A stretch of DNA of 19,811 bases from Prevotellaceae bacterium UBA4332 (GTDB lineage: Bacteria > Bacteroidota > Bacteroidia > Bacteroidales > Bacteroidaceae). Both the position numbers and the translations under genes were made by a program. The notes under the pieces were generated by a model, which searched no databases, was not told where the DNA came from, and saw only the letters and a program-made list of their open reading frames with translations. The stretch is from the NCBI GenBank assembly GCA_002394365.1, contig DGTQ01000008.1, positions 1 through 19,811 on the forward strand, written 5' to 3'. This document shows, one piece after another, positions 1 to 7,365 of the stretch; within the stretch, counting starts at the first letter, position 1; every line of letters starts with the position of its first letter.

Positions 1-90
1 ATTTTCTTTTCGATTTTTCACAGATTTTCAGATAAGATTTTCCTTCCCGAGGACAGGAGACAGATTTCCATAATTTGAATGTAATTCATT

Positions 91-137
91 CCCTCCCTCT
101 CGGCGGAGGGAAGTCAGTTTGAAACTGACAGGGAGGG
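91..137. repeat. GC-rich double-hairpin dispersed element, intergenic copy
   Basis: CCCTCCCT at 91-98 pairs with AGGGAGGG at 130-137. Between them lie a small CTC/GAGGG hairpin and a perfect palindrome TCAGTTTGAAACTGA (114-128). The layout of a pyrimidine-rich arm, a hairpin, an A/T hairpin and a purine-rich arm recurs as an in-frame insertion in the symporter gene (5292-5357), and simpler relatives lie in the dehydrogenase and mfd genes. No gene is visible from 1 to 484. Besides this element the stretch holds AGTGACCT copies at 145-152 and 222-229, with the inverted copy AGGTCACT at 175-182. Confidence 0.7.
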
Positions 138-277
138 GATCTCAAGTGACCTCTAAGTGAGGAGTTTCGAAGACAGGTCACTCGCCTCAACCCCAGTGTT
201 TATGCGGTATCCCGAGGGGTAAGTGACCTATGTGAGGTTATTTTGAGAAATTCTATATTTCTTGCATTTCCCTCTCC

Positions 278-355
278 TTGCTTAGCACCCAGATGCAGTT
301 GCTAAGCAAGGGCACGCGGATACTTAGCACCCGCACCTGGCAGCTAAGCATCCGC
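278..355. repeat. Two adjacent related hairpins (CTTAGCACCC...GCTAAG)
   Basis: Hairpin 1 pairs TTGCTTAGC (278-286) with GCTAAGCAA (301-309). Hairpin 2 pairs GCGGAT plus CTTAGC (316-328) with GCTAAG plus ATCCGC (343-355), with one mismatch. Both share the arm sequence CTTAGCACCC and the closing GCTAAG, so they look like two copies of one palindromic unit with diverged loops. They lie about 75 bp upstream of the promoter of the small antitoxin gene. Function is unknown. Neither is followed by a T-run, so they are poor terminator candidates. Confidence 0.65.
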
Positions 356-430
356 AAACATGAAAATGTGAGGGTCTTTCCACGATTTCCCCCTGAGAAA
401 TGTGCAAAAACAGTTTTCTCCCTCTTTTAT

Positions 431-462
431 TTGGCGAAAACAAAACTTTTTCTTAATTTTGC
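431..462 (+). promoter_or_regulatory. Bacteroidetes-type promoter for the antitoxin-toxin pair
   Basis: TTTG at 431-434 and TAATTTTG (TAnnTTTG) at 455-462 are separated by 20 bases, matching the Bacteroidetes primary sigma factor consensus. The -7 box ends 22 bases before the ATG at 485. Confidence 0.7.
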
Positions 463-484
463 AAGCAGGTAAACTATTATATGT

Positions 485-649
485 ATGAACAACAAGGAAT
501 ACGACATACTTGAAGAAGAACGCCAGATGGCAAGTGAACCTGCTGCTATCTCTATGATGGTGGATTCACGAAGTGACATCAGTCGTGCCATAACTGGAGA
601 AGAACTGCTCAATCGCTTGACACCAAGAATTCAGGGCTTATTCATATGA
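485..649 (+). CDS. Small antitoxin-like protein (54 aa) of a RelE/ParE-type module
   Basis: This 54-residue protein starts at ATG 485 and is acidic at its N-terminus (NNKEYDILEEERQM). It ends in the segment AITGEELLNRLTPRIQGLF. As I remember the family, short Bacteroidetes proteins with an EERQMA-like start and a TGEEL..R..P.I...F end are encoded directly upstream of RelE/ParE-like mRNA-interferase toxins, so the likely role is antitoxin and repressor. A well-formed promoter lies just upstream. Its stop TGA overlaps the ATG of the next reading frame (ATGA at 646-649), the translational coupling expected of such pairs. The partner toxin is broken, so this gene may be a relic or may act on a toxin encoded elsewhere. 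Family assignment rests on recalled patterns, not a search. Confidence 0.65.
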   Translation: MNNKEYDILEEERQMASEPAAISMMVDSRSDISRAITGEELLNRLTPRIQGLFI

Positions 650-782
650 ATACAGTATTATTCGCTCCTGAGGTAGAAGAAGACTTATCACTTGGTACAT
701 TATATTTGTAGAGCGAGCTAATGCTTACCTTGTAACTCATATAACAAACAACCATATAAATGGTCAATATTTCAACCAATAA
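646..782 (+). pseudogene. RelE/ParE-like toxin remnant with internal deletion and frameshift
   Basis: The frame opened by ATG 646 gives an N-terminus, MNTVLFAPEVEEDLS, typical of Bacteroidetes RelE/ParE-like toxins, then stops at TAG 709-711 after 21 codons. From about 690 a different frame reads TWYIIFVERANAYLVTHI followed by TNNHINGQYFNQ, ending at TAA 780-782. That is the characteristic C-terminal block of the same family (TWYI.F....YLV.HI.NNH). Head and tail are therefore both present, but roughly 50-60 middle codons are missing (the family is about 100-110 residues) and the frame has shifted. The toxin core is gone, so it is almost certainly inactive. ATG 646 overlaps the antitoxin stop. 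Confidence 0.75.
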
Positions 783-873
783 AATAAGATAAACAAACTA
801 AAACACCGTAGAGCCTATGAGATAGACTGAATCTTAAAGACATATAGAAATAGAAGCGTCCGCTTAGAATCTT

Positions 874-992
874 GTTCACCGAATTCGCCAAATTTAATGA
901 ACAGCCAAGAAGTAAAAGCAAGGATGCTCACGCCAATGGCGTGGGCTTTTACTCGTATATGGCTGTATGGTGTTTGGCGATACCTGGTGAAC
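874..992. other. Long nested hairpin element: structured RNA or palindromic mobile element
   Basis: Five stems nest around one apex: GTTCACC 874-880 with GGTGAAC 986-992; CGCCAAA 886-892 with TTTGGCG 973-979; ACAGCCA 901-907 with TGGCTGT 960-966; AGTAAAAGC 911-919 with GCTTTTACT 945-953; and CACGCC 929-934 with GGCGTG 938-943 around an AAT loop. Internal loops separate the stems. All 36 base pairs are Watson-Crick. It sits in the 306-base gap between the toxin remnant and the LRR gene. A short palindrome (AAGCG-TC-CGCTT, 854-865) precedes it. No ORF explains it. It could be a non-coding RNA, a leader structure or a MITE-like palindrome. I see no target duplication and no convincing promoter directly in front. 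Confidence 0.7.
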
Positions 993-1088
993 GTAGACGA
1001 AGTTAATTAGTCCACGTTTTCTTTTTCTGTCTCTTTCCAACCGACCTTTGGACTAAAACACTATGTTAAACTTAAAACAAAAACAAAA

Positions 1089-3902
1089 ATGAAAAGATTA
1101 TTATCATTAGCCACCATATTGCTTGTAGCTATTAGTTCGTTCGCATACTATGACGCGAAAATTGGTGGTATTTACTACCTCTTATGGGGTGGAGACAATG
1201 CTTCTGTTACTTCTTATTCTGATTATTATCCAGATAATAAGTATGCATATTCTGGAAATGTTATAATTCCAGAAAAAGTGACATATAATGGAAAAACATA
1301 TAATGTTAAAGCCATTGCAAATTATGCGTTCATGAACTGCTCACAACTTATGAGTGTAACAATTCCATCAAGCGTTACTAGCATTGGTACAGAGGCTTTT
1401 AGAGGTTGTACAAGCCTTACAAGTGTAACAATTCCATCAAGCATTACCAGTATAAATTCTAATGCTTTTGAAAATTGTACAGAATTAAAAGAGGTTATCA
1501 TTCCTGATGGTAATCTTGCAAAGTGGAGTGCGATTTCTTTTACCAATAATTATTCAAACCCTCTGTACTTTGCCCACCATCTCTACAGTGACGAATATAC
1601 AGAGATTACAGAACTGAACATACCTGAAGGCACTACTTCTATAGGAAAAATGGCATTTTATGGTTGCACTGGTATTTCGAGCGTAACAATTCCTTCAAGC
1701 GTAACGAGCATTGGCAGCAATGCGTTCTATGGTTGCACAGGGCTTACAAACGTAGTCCTAAATAGTAATTCTATAGTAGCAAAATCTTATAGTTCTTCAA
1801 GTTCCATAAAAGATATATTTGGCACCCAAGTAAAAAATTACGTGATAGGAGGAAGTGTTACAAATATAGGTTACTACGCTTTCGGTAAAAGTTCTAATAT
1901 TACGAGTGTTACTATTTCAGAAGGTGTGCAGAGCATTAGCAGTGATGCATTCTATGGCTGCTCAGGACTTACAAGCATAACCATTCCATCAAGTGTAACG
2001 ACAATCGGCAGTTATGCATTCCTTAGCTGCTCAGGTCTAACTGCTGTGACTCTTACAGAAGGTGTTTGGTCTATAGGAGAATCAGCCTTTTCTGGTTGTA
2101 CAGAATTAACGAGTATTGATATTCCTTCAAGTGTTAGACTTATTGGCATGAATGCATTCTCTAATACTGCATGGTATAACAAACAACCTGACGGGGTCAT
2201 ATATGCAGGAAACTTTGTTTATGATTATAAGGGTACAATGTCAGAAAATACTTCAATTTCATTAAGGGAAGGAACTGTGGGCATCTGCGATCAAGCATTT
2301 GCCGAAAGAGGAAATCTTAGTAGTATAATCTTTCCGTCAACCTTAAAGAGCATCGGCAAAAACGCATTTGTTGGTTGTGGTCTTACTAATGTGACTATTC
2401 CGTCGAACGTTGCTGAAATATATGATTATGCATTCTCTCTTTGTAATATGACGTCACTATCACTACTAAGTGATGATATGTATCTTGGCTCAGGAACATT
2501 TCCCAAAGAGACAAAACTCTATGTAAAAAATGGTAGTAATATTTTGTTGAGATTATGGGACAAGAATTATACTAACATTTATGACATAGAGACAAGTGAA
2601 CCTATCAACCTGCCTTCACTTTCACTAATTAACGCAACTCAGACGACTTTGGAGGTGAAAATCAATAATATGTATGGTGACTATAAGTATGAATACGAAG
2701 GAAATGTACTGACAGGTGATGTGATAAATGTTAAAGGGCTTCAGCCAAACTATTCTAAATCATTTAGAATATACATTACATTAGACAAAGATTATGCATA
2801 TTCTTTATATGAAAATTATACGACACTCGGAATAAATCCAGTTATTGTCTCTGACGCTATAAGTGCTTCGTCTTTTCATGCAAAAGGGTCATATACCAAA
2901 GGTGATGCCACAATAGTAAAAGAAATGTTTAAATATAACAATAAGGAAGTTGATGGTGAGAACATAATAGCTACAGGTTTAACTCCAAATACTTCCTATG
3001 AAGTAACATATAGCATTACAGTAGCATATGGTGATAATAACCAATATACCGCTTCATATACAGATAAAAAAACAGTAAAAACACAGGAACTCACCCTCAC
3101 CACCGAGCAGCCAAAGGTGGTGTCTATGGGCAACGTGGTAGTCTCTGCCACAACCAACGTGGATGAGGGAGAGAAGAACGTGGGCTTCGAGTGGAGGCGC
3201 ACGGACTGGACGAGCGACTTTGCGTCAAACTCTGGCAGTGCAGTTATCTTTGACGGCACTATGGAGGGCTACATACGCAACATGAACACCGATAAGCTGT
3301 GGAAATATCGCGCCTACTATCTCTCTGACGCTGGAGTGTATTACTACGGCGACTGGGTAGGACTGGATGCCTCCAACACTTCTTACTTTGAGCCTACCGT
3401 GCATACATACGCAGACATATCTACAACAGGCAATGTAGCCTTGATAAGGGGCTATGTGCTGAATGGTACTGACAAGATAAAGGTGCAGGGCTTCAAGTAC
3501 TGGAAGACTGCCAACAAGGGCAACAGCCTCGACATAGATATGGAGGGCGATATGCAGACTACTGCTATTCCTGCTGATGCTATAATAAAGACGGTGGATA
3601 TAGTAGGCTCTGGTCAGCAGCTGATGAACGCTACGCTTGAGGGACTGGACTATGACGCAACCTACCATTGCGTTGCCTTTGCCACCACAACGGAGAACGA
3701 GACATTCTATGGCGAGGAGCAGATGTTCACTACTGAATCTATCACAGGCATAGAGGGAGTGAAGGAGAGTGCTGCAGGCAGCAGCAAGGCTGTAACTGTT
3801 GTTGCCTATTATGACCTAAACGGCAAGCGTCTCTCTCAGCCTCAGAAGGGACTGAACATCATCAGAATGAGTGACGGAACAACCAGAAAGGTTGTGAAGT
3901 AA
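1089..3902 (+). CDS. BspA-like leucine-rich repeat secreted protein (937 aa)
   Basis: A signal peptide (MKRLLSLATILLVAISSFA) is followed by BspA-type leucine-rich repeats of about 23 residues from roughly residue 60 to 480, for example SVTIPSSVTSIGSNAFYGC. The repeats are interrupted by spacer segments around residues 140-190 and 350-390. Residues from about 520 to 890 are beta-rich with Fn3-like spacing. The last 30 residues form a Prevotella-type tail (YYDLNGKRLSQPQKGLNIIR) with basic end RKVVK, resembling C-terminal sorting tails. BspA relatives bind host proteins or other bacteria at the surface; the partner here is unknown. The first two thirds are clearly AT-rich, while codon use becomes GC-richer from about 3090, suggesting a mosaic origin. 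The start is the first ATG after a purine-rich leader. A weak -7 box (GACCTTTG, 1043-1050) is the only promoter candidate. Confidence 0.9.
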   Translation: MKRLLSLATILLVAISSFAYYDAKIGGIYYLLWGGDNASVTSYSDYYPDNKYAYSGNVIIPEKVTYNGKTYNVKAIANYAFMNCSQLMSVTIPSSVTSIGTEAFRGCTSLTSVTIPSSITSINSNAFENCTELKEVIIPDGNLAKWSAISFTNNYSNPLYFAHHLYSDEYTEITELNIPEGTTSIGKMAFYGCTGISSVTIPSSVTSIGSNAFYGCTGLTNVVLNSNSIVAKSYSSSSSIKDIFGTQVKNYVIGGSVTNIGYYAFGKSSNITSVTISEGVQSISSDAFYGCSGLTSITIPSSVTTIGSYAFLSCSGLTAVTLTEGVWSIGESAFSGCTELTSIDIPSSVRLIGMNAFSNTAWYNKQPDGVIYAGNFVYDYKGTMSENTSISLREGTVGICDQAFAERGNLSSIIFPSTLKSIGKNAFVGCGLTNVTIPSNVAEIYDYAFSLCNMTSLSLLSDDMYLGSGTFPKETKLYVKNGSNILLRLWDKNYTNIYDIETSEPINLPSLSLINATQTTLEVKINNMYGDYKYEYEGNVLTGDVINVKGLQPNYSKSFRIYITLDKDYAYSLYENYTTLGINPVIVSDAISASSFHAKGSYTKGDATIVKEMFKYNNKEVDGENIIATGLTPNTSYEVTYSITVAYGDNNQYTASYTDKKTVKTQELTLTTEQPKVVSMGNVVVSATTNVDEGEKNVGFEWRRTDWTSDFASNSGSAVIFDGTMEGYIRNMNTDKLWKYRAYYLSDAGVYYYGDWVGLDASNTSYFEPTVHTYADISTTGNVALIRGYVLNGTDKIKVQGFKYWKTANKGNSLDIDMEGDMQTTAIPADAIIKTVDIVGSGQQLMNATLEGLDYDATYHCVAFATTTENETFYGEEQMFTTESITGIEGVKESAAGSSKAVTVVAYYDLNGKRLSQPQKGLNIIRMSDGTTRKVVK

Positions 3903-3925
3903 AGCACAAATTTAATAAGGTAATG

Positions 3926-3966
3926 AAAAGTTATCCTCACAGGCTTTTGTGGGGATAACTTTTTTG
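3926..3966 (+). terminator. Rho-independent terminator after the LRR gene
   Basis: AAAAGTTATCC (3926-3936) pairs with GGATAACTTTT (3953-3963). The stem continues through TCAC/GTGG to an 8-base loop and is followed at once by a T-run (3960-3965). It ends transcription of the LRR gene before the symporter promoter. Confidence 0.9.
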
Positions 3967-3973
3967 CTTTTCC

Positions 3974-4005
3974 TTTGCGTCTTTCAAAATAAAACTTTAC
4001 CTTTG
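3974..4005 (+). promoter_or_regulatory. Bacteroidetes-type promoter for the symporter gene
   Basis: TTTG at 3974-3977 and TACCTTTG at 3998-4005 with a 20-base spacer are a full match to the TTTG/TAnnTTTG consensus. Transcription should begin near 4010, giving a leader of about 35 bases before ATG 4046. Confidence 0.8.
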
Positions 4006-4045
4006 CAAGTCAATAAACGAAAAGCCGTGTTTTGCAGGGATTTTC

Positions 4046-5545
4046 ATGGTAATAGCGGTAGTCCTGACATATTTCTTGGTGCTCCTCGGAGTGAGCCGAC
4101 TGGTGGCGAGGGGAGGGGAGAATAGCAATTCGTCCTTCTTCAGGGCTGGCAGACAGTCGCCGTGGTACATGGTGGCTTTCGGCATGGTGGGGGCAAGCAT
4201 ATCGGGTGTGACGTTTGTCAGCGTGCCTGGTATGGTGATGCACTCGGGTATGACCTACTTGCAGACGTGCATGGGTTTCATAGTGGGCTATTTTGTTGTG
4301 GCTTTTGTGTTGCTGCCTGTTTACTACCGCCTCAACCTCACGAGTATATACACAGTACTGAAGGGCACAAGCGACGAGGCTTACAAGACGGGTGCCATGT
4401 TCTTCATAGTGTCGAAGCTGCTGGGCAGTGCGGCAAAGTTTTTCGTGCCCTGCTTTATTGTCTCTCAGGCGGTGGGCGTAAATTTTTATCTTACTACTAT
4501 AGGGCTCTTTGCTCTGATATGGCTCTACACAAGGCGTGGGGGCATAAAGACGCTGGTGTGGACTGACACGCTGCAGACGCTGTGTATGCTGACAGCCCTG
4601 GTGCTCATAATATATTATGTGTATGGTGCTCTTTTCGATTTTCAATTTTCAATTATCAATTTGAAAGAGTGCCTTGCGGCTATAGCCCAGAGTGATTATT
4701 CCAAGGTGTTTGAGTTTGAGGACTGGGGAAGCGCGAACAATTTCTTCAAGTGCTTCGTGGCAGGCATCTTTATTGTGATAGTCATGACGGGACTGGACCA
4801 GGACATGATGCAGAAAAACCTGACGTGCAAGACGCTGCGCGATGCCCAGAAGGATATGTGTACCTACGGCTTTGCCTTTCTGCCTGTCAATGCGCTGTTC
4901 CTAGGGCTTGGTGTCATGCTCACCATGCTGTGCGCCAAGGAAGGCGTGGCATTGCCCGATAAGCCAGACGAACTGCTGAGCATGTTTGCCCTAAACGGTA
5001 CATTGGGCTATACGGTGCTGATTCTTTTTACGCTTGGTATCATTGCCACCTCGTTCTCTACTGTCGATTCAGCCATTACGGCGCTTACCACCTCTTTCTG
5101 CGTGGACATAATGGGCAGGGAAAACGATGTGGCCATGCGTCGCAAGGTGCATATTGGCATGACTGTAGCCATGATAGCCCTTACCGCTATGTTCAATCTC
5201 GTAAGCTCCCATTCGCTTATCGACACCATTTATACGCTCGTGAGCTACACCTACGGTCCGTTGTTAGGATTGTTTATGTATAGTCTCATAGACTCACCCT
5301 CACGCCCTCTCTTGAAGAGAGGGGAACAAAATGAATTTGTCAGGGGTGGGGGAGAGTCTGTCGTCTGCATCCTTTCGCCACTTATTTGTTTCGGATTAGA
5401 CACGCTTGTGCCAAGGCTTACGGGTTACCATTTTGGCTACGAACTGTTGCTAATCAACGGACTGATAACATATGCGGGACTTAGGATGTTGAAGATTGGA
5501 AATAGAAGATTGAAGATTGAAAAATTTAACATGGATTTTAGATAG
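4046..5545 (+). CDS. Sodium:solute symporter family transporter (499 aa)
   Basis: About a dozen hydrophobic segments, beginning VIAVVLTYFLVLLG, and the early loop FFRAGRQSPWYMVAFGMVGA with ISGVTFVSVPG match the sodium:solute symporter family. These inner-membrane proteins use the sodium gradient to import small solutes; the substrate cannot be told from sequence. A conserved central stretch, MTGLDQDMMQKNLTCKTLRD, supports the call. Three pieces look repeat-derived: FDFQFSIINL (residues 198-207, 4637-4663) from the TTCAATY family; a 22-residue segment (5292-5357) from a GC-rich palindromic element, placed in a hydrophilic loop; and the tail after residue 479, which encodes LKIG...LKIEKFNMDFR from repeat DNA shared with the downstream gap. 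A strong terminator and promoter separate it from the LRR gene. Confidence 0.88.
   Translation: MVIAVVLTYFLVLLGVSRLVARGGENSNSSFFRAGRQSPWYMVAFGMVGASISGVTFVSVPGMVMHSGMTYLQTCMGFIVGYFVVAFVLLPVYYRLNLTSIYTVLKGTSDEAYKTGAMFFIVSKLLGSAAKFFVPCFIVSQAVGVNFYLTTIGLFALIWLYTRRGGIKTLVWTDTLQTLCMLTALVLIIYYVYGALFDFQFSIINLKECLAAIAQSDYSKVFEFEDWGSANNFFKCFVAGIFIVIVMTGLDQDMMQKNLTCKTLRDAQKDMCTYGFAFLPVNALFLGLGVMLTMLCAKEGVALPDKPDELLSMFALNGTLGYTVLILFTLGIIATSFSTVDSAITALTTSFCVDIMGRENDVAMRRKVHIGMTVAMIALTAMFNLVSSHSLIDTIYTLVSYTYGPLLGLFMYSLIDSPSRPLLKRGEQNEFVRGGGESVVCILSPLICFGLDTLVPRLTGYHFGYELLLINGLITYAGLRMLKIGNRRLKIEKFNMDFR
4637..4663. repeat. In-frame TTCAATY heptamer fragment in the symporter gene
   Basis: The run TTTTCAATTTTCAATTATCAATTTG has the 7-base spacing of the TTCAATY arrays seen between genes and encodes DFQFSIINL. 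It falls in a polar loop before a conserved DWGSANNFFK-like stretch. Confidence 0.6.
5292..5357. repeat. 66-bp GC-rich double-hairpin element inserted in frame
   Basis: The outer arms ACTCACCCTCAC and GGGGTGGGGGAGAGT are imperfect inverses. Inside lie a CCTCTC-TTGAA-GAGAGG hairpin and an ACAAA-ATGAA-TTTGT hairpin. The length is exactly 22 codons, so the symporter frame is kept (peptide SPSRPLLKRGEQNEFVRGGG). The architecture matches the intergenic copy at 91-137. Confidence 0.75.
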
Positions 5546-5647
5546 GATTTTTCAATGGATTTCTGAGGAATGAAATGACGAAATGAAGAAAGAGCCTTAA
5601 AAAAAATTGGGGAATGGATTTCTACAATGGATTTTAGACAGGATTTT
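5531..5647. repeat. Direct repeat pair around the end of the symporter gene
   Basis: A 21-bp sequence at 5531-5551 recurs at 5627-5647 with one difference (ATGGATTTTAGA-Y-AGGATTTT). A shorter AATGGATTTCT motif accompanies each copy (5554, 5613). The first copy supplies the last codons and the stop of the symporter. The rest of the gap to 5744 is A-rich with related GAAAATCT words and no recognisable promoter. Confidence 0.7.
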
Positions 5648-5744
5648 AAAATCTAAAGAAAATCTCCTCTAAAATAAGCAGGGACGATTTCATTACAATT
5701 TCGGCTGTGCCTCAAATATCCAAAGAAAATCTAAAGAAAAATCA

Positions 5745-5800
5745 AATAAACAATAAACAATAAACTGTAAACCGTAAACTATAAACAGTAAACTATAAGA
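5745..5800. repeat. TAAAC heptamer array abutting the SDR start
   Basis: Seven clear units of NNTAAAC (AATAAAC three times, then TGTAAAC, CGTAAAC, TATAAAC, AGTAAAC) run from 5745 to 5793, with a degenerate unit after. They end about 10 bases before ATG 5804, so the array occupies the ribosome-binding region. The inverted form (GTTTACA) appears immediately after the next gene block, at 7365. Confidence 0.85.
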
Positions 5801-5803
5801 TAT

Positions 5804-6598
5804 ATGAAAAATGTAATAATAACAGGTGGTAGTTCTGGCATAGGCAAGGCTACAGCCGAACTGTTTGCCAAGGAAGGCTACAAGGTTTACGAACTGTCAA
5901 GAAGAAATATTACCTCCCCCTTGGGGAGGCAGGAGGGGGTCGTGCACATAACTTGTGACGTTACCTCGCCAGAGGCTTGCCGCAAGGCAGTGGAGCAGGT
6001 GGTGGAAGCTGACGGCAAGATTGACGTGCTCATAAGTAATGCTGGTATGGGCATATCGGGTGCTATAGAGTTTACCACCTCTGAGGATATGCACAGGCAG
6101 ATGGAAGTGAACTTCTTCGGAGCAGTAAACATCACTCAGGCTGTGCTGCCCTATATGCGCAGGGCTCAGGGGGGCAAGATAATCTTTGTGAGCAGCGTGA
6201 TGGCGGTTTACAGTCTGCCATTCCAGGCTTTCTACAGTGCTTCAAAATTTGCCCTCAATGGCTTTGCCCAAGCTCTTGCCAACGAGGTGCGCCCCTTCAA
6301 CGTGAAAGTAGCGGTACTCATGCCTGGTGATGTAAAGACGGGCTTTACCGACGCACGCAAGAAGGAGTTGGAGGGGGTGCAGGAATACCCACACATGGCA
6401 AAGACTTATGAGATTATAGAACAGAATGAGCAGCAGGGCATAACCCCAGAGCGCATGGCAAAGAAACTGTTCAGTCTTGCCCAGAGCGAGAACCCCGAGC
6501 CAACCTCCACCGTAGGCTTCATGTATAAGGCATTCCTGTTCCTTGGACGTATATTCCCCCAGCGCCTGATAAACTACGTGATAGGAAGAATGTATTGA
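5804..6598 (+). CDS. Short-chain dehydrogenase/reductase (264 aa)
   Basis: This is a classical SDR oxidoreductase using NAD(P)H. The nucleotide-binding motif TGGSSGIG is at residues 7-14, the NAG motif at 79-81, catalytic Ser131, and YSASK with Tyr144 and Lys148. The conserved PG follows in VLMPGDVKTGF. RR at 33-34 after the second strand suggests NADPH preference. The substrate is unknown. The length is normal for the family once a short insertion is discounted: residues 37-46 (TSPLGRQEGV) are encoded by a GC-rich palindrome (5913-5929) related to elements elsewhere in the window. The start ATG 5804 fits the SDR N-terminus and directly follows a TAAAC heptamer array. No promoter is obvious; none of the neighbours indicates a pathway. 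Confidence 0.9.
   Translation: MKNVIITGGSSGIGKATAELFAKEGYKVYELSRRNITSPLGRQEGVVHITCDVTSPEACRKAVEQVVEADGKIDVLISNAGMGISGAIEFTTSEDMHRQMEVNFFGAVNITQAVLPYMRRAQGGKIIFVSSVMAVYSLPFQAFYSASKFALNGFAQALANEVRPFNVKVAVLMPGDVKTGFTDARKKELEGVQEYPHMAKTYEIIEQNEQQGITPERMAKKLFSLAQSENPEPTSTVGFMYKAFLFLGRIFPQRLINYVIGRMY
5913..5940. repeat. GC-rich palindrome inside the SDR gene
   Basis: CCTCCCC (5913-5919) and GGGGAGG (5923-5929) form a 7-bp stem with a 3-base loop, followed by GGAGGGGG. The palindrome encodes TSPLGRQEG in a surface position after the second Rossmann strand. It resembles the copy in mfd at 13178-13213. Confidence 0.7.
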
Positions 6599-6623
6599 TT
6601 TATGTAAATCATTACAATTAAGT

Positions 6624-6655
6624 ATTGCAGGCGTGAAAGAAAATTATTACCTTTG
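6624..6655 (+). promoter_or_regulatory. Bacteroidetes-type promoter for the calycin/haem-uptake block
   Basis: ATTG at 6624-6627 and TACCTTTG at 6648-6655 are 20 bases apart. Transcription should start near 6661, leaving an A/T-rich leader of about 70 bases before ATG 6733. No other convincing promoter is seen before 11600, so it may also drive the HmuY-like, receptor and membrane-protein genes. Confidence 0.75.
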
Positions 6656-6732
6656 CAGAGTATTTCGTACAGGATAACAAACAATATATATATAAAAAAA
6701 AAGAATACTCAATAGGTAAAAAGGAAAAGAAA

Positions 6733-7365
6733 ATGAAGAAAATCTTTACACTCATCGTAGCTCTTGTGGCTACACTCTCTGCAATGGCGCAGAACCACGG
6801 TGCAATGAACTTCGTTGGTACAAGTACATTCTATGTGGTTGGTATGCAGGAAACTACTACTACACAGGTGGAGAATGACAGGGTGGTGCTTACTCTCACT
6901 GGCGAGGGCAGCAAACTTGCCGACATCAAAATTCCAGACATGAACTACAACATGCAGGGAAACATCATGGAGCTAAAGTCGTTTACGGCTAATAGCGGTG
7001 TAGAATATACTATGACAGGCTCTTTCAAGACTGGCGATATGGCTTTCGACTGGGCGAAAGGTGATTTTACCACCACGACTACAGGAGCTGACGGTCAGAC
7101 GAAGAACGTTGCAGGCAAGATAAGTGCCAACTATGGTCATAGCTCAAAGAAACTGAAGGTAACGGCTGAGTTCACATACGGTGCGATGCCCTGGCCTATA
7201 CATTACGAGATAGAGGGCGACTACTACAAGGAAGCAGGCGTAGAAGGTGTTAGCGAGAACGTTAGCGAAAAGAAGAGCGACGTAGCCTATAACCTTGTTG
7301 GCCAGCGTGTAGGCAAGGATGCCAAGGGCTTAGTCGTAATAAACGGAAAGAAGGTAATAAGATAG
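6733..7365 (+). CDS. Secreted calycin-like beta-barrel protein (210 aa)
   Basis: A signal peptide (MKKIFTLIVALVATLSAMA, cut before QN) precedes a beta-rich domain of about 150 residues (NFVGTSTFYVVG through YEIEGDYY). This resembles the Bacteroidetes calycin-like family often found near HmuY-type genes, a small barrel that could bind a hydrophobic ligand. The C-terminus, VAYNLVGQRVGKDAKGLVVI followed by NGKKVIR, is the Prevotella tail also seen on the LRR protein at 1089-3902, hinting at shared surface sorting or processing. It has a clear promoter and a good ribosome-binding region (AAAAAGGAAAAGAAAATG). The HmuY-like gene follows after 58 bases, so a role in haem or iron capture is a reasonable inference but unproven. 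The TAG stop overlaps the first unit of a GTTTACA array. Confidence 0.75.
   Translation: MKKIFTLIVALVATLSAMAQNHGAMNFVGTSTFYVVGMQETTTTQVENDRVVLTLTGEGSKLADIKIPDMNYNMQGNIMELKSFTANSGVEYTMTGSFKTGDMAFDWAKGDFTTTTTGADGQTKNVAGKISANYGHSSKKLKVTAEFTYGAMPWPIHYEIEGDYYKEAGVEGVSENVSEKKSDVAYNLVGQRVGKDAKGLVVINGKKVIR

Noticed and set aside
278..472. 64-codon open frame on the plus strand
   Set aside because: It covers two hairpin repeats and the antitoxin promoter, has repetitive content (LLSKGTRILSTRTWQLS) and no ribosome-binding site.
874..992. Integron attC site or REP element
   Set aside because: The terminal 7-mers do not match the RYYYAAC/GTTRRRY core sites of attC, and no GTAG foot precedes the stem as in REP elements.
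4010..4645. 211-codon minus-strand frame opposite the symporter
   Set aside because: It is a shadow of a well-supported transporter gene; the peptide is rich in His, Arg and Tyr with no domain.
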